DNA of 22,802 nucleotides from Chloroflexota bacterium (lineage in GTDB: Bacteria; Chloroflexota; UBA6077): the NCBI GenBank assembly GCA_023380955.1, contig JAMCTB010000173.1:1-22802 (forward strand), given 5' to 3'. Shown here piece by piece: positions 20,669 through 22,802 of the stretch. Every line of letters starts with the position of its first letter. Position 1 is the first letter of the stretch. The translations under genes were made by a program, and so were the position numbers. The notes under the pieces were generated by a model. That model saw only the letters and a program-made list of their open reading frames with translations, was not told the DNA's origin and made no database searches.

Positions 20669-21673
20669 ATGAAGCTTCCCGAACGGTCACGGTTACCCGA
20701 CAATCTCGAGATACCTGGACTGTATCCGCCCCGAAGGCACCGGCTGCCCTCGTGGCCCCTGGGGCTCTGGCTGGTGGTGCTGGTGGTGGCGGCCATACCG
20801 GCGGTGGGGATACCCGGCATCGTCCTTGCCCACTACACCACCTCCAGCCCGGCCTTCTGCCTGAGCTGCCACGGCACGGGCGACACTCCGGATCGCAGCG
20901 TGCCTTCTGAGGTTCATCCCAGCTTCGACAAGGTGAGTTGCGTGGATTGTCACGCGAAGCCCGGCCAAGTCGTTTTCGAAGGCTACGTCAAAGGCTTCCT
21001 GGCGGAACCCGAGCGGATAACCATCAACTGCCTGCGGTGCCATTCCGCGATGTCCGAGCGCACCGACCAGCAAGGTTTCAAGTTCAACGTGCGGACCATC
21101 ATCATCAACCACCAGGCCCACATCCAGCGGGGGGCCGGCTGCGTCAGCTGCCACGCCAACGTGGCCCACGACCTGGAGGTGCCCAAGACAAACCGGCCCA
21201 GGATGGAAAGCTGCTACAGCTGCCATCCCCGCACCGACTCCTGCACCAAGTGTCACGCGGGCGGTATTCCCCAGGCCACACCGGCGAGGGAGACCATCGG
21301 CAGGCGGCCCGTGGCTGCATCGGCCCCCGCTCCCGCAGCGGCGGCCAACCTGCCCGTGGCGACGGCCGCTGCCCAGACCGCACCCCCTGCTCCACCCACG
21401 GCGACCAAAGCAGCTGCCCAGGCGAGCACAGCCGAGGGCAAGACCCTCTTCGCTCAGACGTGCGCCATGTGCCACGGGGCCGATGGGAGCAGCATCCCCT
21501 CGGCGAATCTCAAGTCCAAGGCGTACCTGGATGGGCTCGGGGCAGCAGGGCTGGCTCAGACTACCGCTGAGGGCAATGGTGGCATGCCTCCCTTCGGAAC
21601 GGCCAAAGGAGGACCTCTCAAGGACGATCAGATCAAGGCCATCGTTGCCTACCTGATGTCGGTAGCCAACTAG
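20669..21673 (+). CDS. Heptahaem cytochrome c: membrane-anchored hexahaem module fused to a class I cytochrome
   Basis: A 334-residue membrane-anchored c-type cytochrome facing the outside. A helix at about 30-54 is followed by six CxxCH sites (C64, C91, C121, C158, C182, C192), in a NapC/NirT/NrfH-like or related multihaem module. An Ala/Pro-rich linker (about 200-255) leads to a class I cytochrome domain with C265-A-M-C-H269 and a likely axial Met in GGMPPFG, ending DDQIKAIVAYLMSV. The ATG at 20669 is preferred over the adjoining GTG, with GAGGTG five bases ahead. It lies ten bases after the molybdopterin-type gene. It probably carries electrons between the complex and a soluble or terminal partner. 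Confidence 0.9.
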   Translation: MKLPERSRLPDNLEIPGLYPPRRHRLPSWPLGLWLVVLVVAAIPAVGIPGIVLAHYTTSSPAFCLSCHGTGDTPDRSVPSEVHPSFDKVSCVDCHAKPGQVVFEGYVKGFLAEPERITINCLRCHSAMSERTDQQGFKFNVRTIIINHQAHIQRGAGCVSCHANVAHDLEVPKTNRPRMESCYSCHPRTDSCTKCHAGGIPQATPARETIGRRPVAASAPAPAAAANLPVATAAAQTAPPAPPTATKAAAQASTAEGKTLFAQTCAMCHGADGSSIPSANLKSKAYLDGLGAAGLAQTTAEGNGGMPPFGTAKGGPLKDDQIKAIVAYLMSVAN

Positions 21674-21681
21674 TGCAGTAG

Positions 21682-22131
21682 ATGCAACACTTTCGCCAGT
21701 TGCGGCTCGATACCCGCATCACCCATAGAGGCCTCGCGGCTGCGGCAGTCCTGGTCATCGCCGCCGTGGTGCTGGCGGCAGCCCTGCCGTCCCTGATGGG
21801 GGAAGGGGCTGTGTCGTCGGGCAGCAGCCCGGCGGTCGGGCGGGACAGCGAGCCCCCCAGCTACATCAGGGACGTGGCGCCGATCCTGCACCGCGCCTGC
21901 GTCCAATGCCACGGTGCCCAACGAGCGGACAAGGGGCTACGGCTGGATAGCTACCAACGGATGATGGCCGGCGACACCGTGGGCACAGTGGTGATCCCGG
22001 GTGACTCCTCTCTCAGCGCGATGATCTCGGTGGTCAGACACGGGGCCATGCCCCACGACGGCACCCGCCTGATGGCAAAGGAGATCGAAACTGTTTCTCG
22101 ATGGATAGACGCCGGGGCACCGGAGAACTAG
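21682..22131 (+). CDS. Membrane-anchored monohaem planctomycete-type cytochrome c (PSCyt1-like)
   Basis: A 149-residue protein with an N-terminal signal anchor (about 17-39) and one haem site, C73-V-Q-C-H77. The surrounding pattern is that of the planctomycete cytochrome C domain: YIRDVAPILHRACVQCHG, then KGLRLDSYQRMM, VVIPGDSSLSAMI, GAMPHDGTRLMAKE and VSRWIDAGAPEN. The axial Met is probably in GAMPHDG. It starts eight bases after the heptahaem gene and is followed within five bases by the next, so it is part of the same operon. In this context it may be a small electron shuttle or acceptor domain; no partner is proven. Confidence 0.88.
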   Translation: MQHFRQLRLDTRITHRGLAAAAVLVIAAVVLAAALPSLMGEGAVSSGSSPAVGRDSEPPSYIRDVAPILHRACVQCHGAQRADKGLRLDSYQRMMAGDTVGTVVIPGDSSLSAMISVVRHGAMPHDGTRLMAKEIETVSRWIDAGAPEN

Positions 22132-22136
22132 TCACC

Positions 22137-22802
22137 ATGCCTGGCCTGTTCGCCCCCGCGACCCTCGGTACCCTACAGCTCAACAACAGCTTCGTTCGGT
22201 CGGCCACCGCCGAGTGCATGGCCGACGCAGAGGGTCGCGTCACCCGCCGTCTGGTTGCTCTTTACTCTCGCCTCGCCGACGGGAACGTCGGTCTCATCAT
22301 CACAGGTGGAGCCTACGTCCACCCCAGCGGCCGCTCGTACCGGGGCGTCGTGGGCGTGCACGACGATTCCCTCCTGCCGGGCCTCTCCCGGCTCACCGAG
22401 GCCGTCCACCAACGGGGCTCCAGGATAGCCCTCCAGATCTACCACTGCGGTCGCCAGGGGGAGCCCCTGGCGACCGATGGCACCCTCCTGGCACCCTCCG
22501 CGATACCCAGCCGCGTGGTGCGCATCCGCCCCAGGGCGATGGCGGCAACCGAGATAGAGAGCATCGTGGCGTCCTTCGGTGATGCGGCGGCACGGGCGAA
22601 GGCCGCCGGTTTCGACGGCGTTCAGATCCTGGCGGCCAACGGCTACCTGATCAACCAGTTCCTCTCCCCTCACAGCAACCATCGCGACGACGAGTGGGGA
22701 GGGAACCTGACCAACCGGATGAGGTTTCTTCTTGAGGTATATCGCTCCGTTCGAGGGGCGGTGGGACCGGAATTCCCGATCCTGGTGAAGCTGACGGTGA
22801 GC
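22137..22802 (+). CDS. NADH:flavin oxidoreductase / Old Yellow Enzyme family protein (3' end outside window)
   Basis: The first 222 residues of an FMN-binding TIM-barrel enzyme. The frame is open to the window edge. N-terminal family features: LFAPATLGTLQLNNSFVRSAT, YSRLADGNVGLIITGGAYV, ALQIYHCGRQ and AARAKAAGFDGVQI, then GYLINQFLSPHSNHRDDEW and a GG...NRMRFLLE ending. The usual substrate-binding pair IHxAH/N-GYL reads ILAANGYL: the first His is replaced by Leu. It starts five bases after the cytochrome stop, so it is the last visible operon member. Activity could be a 2-enoate, nitroester or dienoyl-CoA-type reduction; the C-terminal end, which would show a fused Fe-S/FAD module, is missing. 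Confidence 0.88.
   Translation, partial: MPGLFAPATLGTLQLNNSFVRSATAECMADAEGRVTRRLVALYSRLADGNVGLIITGGAYVHPSGRSYRGVVGVHDDSLLPGLSRLTEAVHQRGSRIALQIYHCGRQGEPLATDGTLLAPSAIPSRVVRIRPRAMAATEIESIVASFGDAAARAKAAGFDGVQILAANGYLINQFLSPHSNHRDDEWGGNLTNRMRFLLEVYRSVRGAVGPEFPILVKLTVS

Noticed and set aside
1..22802. tRNA, rRNA, complete insertion sequence or phage genes
   Set aside because: No cloverleaf, rRNA-like stretch, transposase, integrase or phage structural gene was recognised on either strand.

Overview
This is a GC-rich bacterial window with tightly packed genes, many TTG/GTG starts behind strong Shine-Dalgarno sequences, and numerous intergenic palindromic repeats. The gene set (RNase Y, a PsrC/NrfD-type respiratory complex with multihaem cytochromes, paired RCK/TrkA proteins, WecG/TagA and CapD families, a planctomycete-type cytochrome domain) best fits Chloroflexota or a neighbouring deep lineage. 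That placement is inference; there is no rRNA or tRNA gene to anchor it.

Layout. (1) 1-1507: the C-terminal end of a cation P-type ATPase and two TrkA/RCK NAD-binding proteins. (2) 1508-7671: a cell-surface sugar/polysaccharide locus. It has a WecG/TagA glycosyltransferase on the minus strand, whose frame lacks a stop where one is expected, and a divergent, translationally coupled plus-strand set: an atypical SDR epimerase, a canonical SDR epimerase, a TIM-barrel isomerase-like protein and a CapD/PseB-like 4,6-dehydratase. A MraY/WecA-like phosphoglycosyltransferase with altered motifs follows. (3) 7761-11898, minus strand: a PHP phosphoesterase, RNase Y (rny), an Rrf2 regulator with three cysteines, and trpS. 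(4) 11899-12603: a non-coding stretch with a 28-bp repeat doublet in CRISPR-like geometry, a decayed CAP/SCP-domain gene end, a 70-bp palindromic repeat and a good sigma-70 promoter. (5) 12604-15747: a two-component system (dCache-HAMP-GAF histidine kinase and OmpR/PhoB-type regulator). (6) 15748-22802: a phased array of 7-bp half-sites every 11 bp in front of a -10 element, then slipin, a 4x[4Fe-4S] ferredoxin subunit, an NrfD/PsrC quinone subunit, a Tat-exported molybdopterin-type subunit, a heptahaem cytochrome fusion, a monohaem planctomycete-type cytochrome and a partial Old Yellow Enzyme-family protein.

How it fits together. The sugar genes look like a pathway that makes a modified nucleotide sugar and loads it on a lipid carrier for surface glycan assembly. 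The right half looks like a signal-controlled electron-transfer module. The kinase senses something outside the cell, the PhoB-like regulator probably binds the half-site array just behind its own gene, and that promoter drives a membrane quinone/Fe-S/cytochrome complex resembling polysulfide-reductase-type or alternative complex III enzymes. The catalytic subunit lacks a cysteine at the expected molybdenum-ligand position and the cytochrome is an unusual six-plus-one haem fusion, so this operon is the strongest candidate for something not yet described. Short palindromic repeats repeatedly sit at or inside gene ends and appear to have rewritten C-termini.
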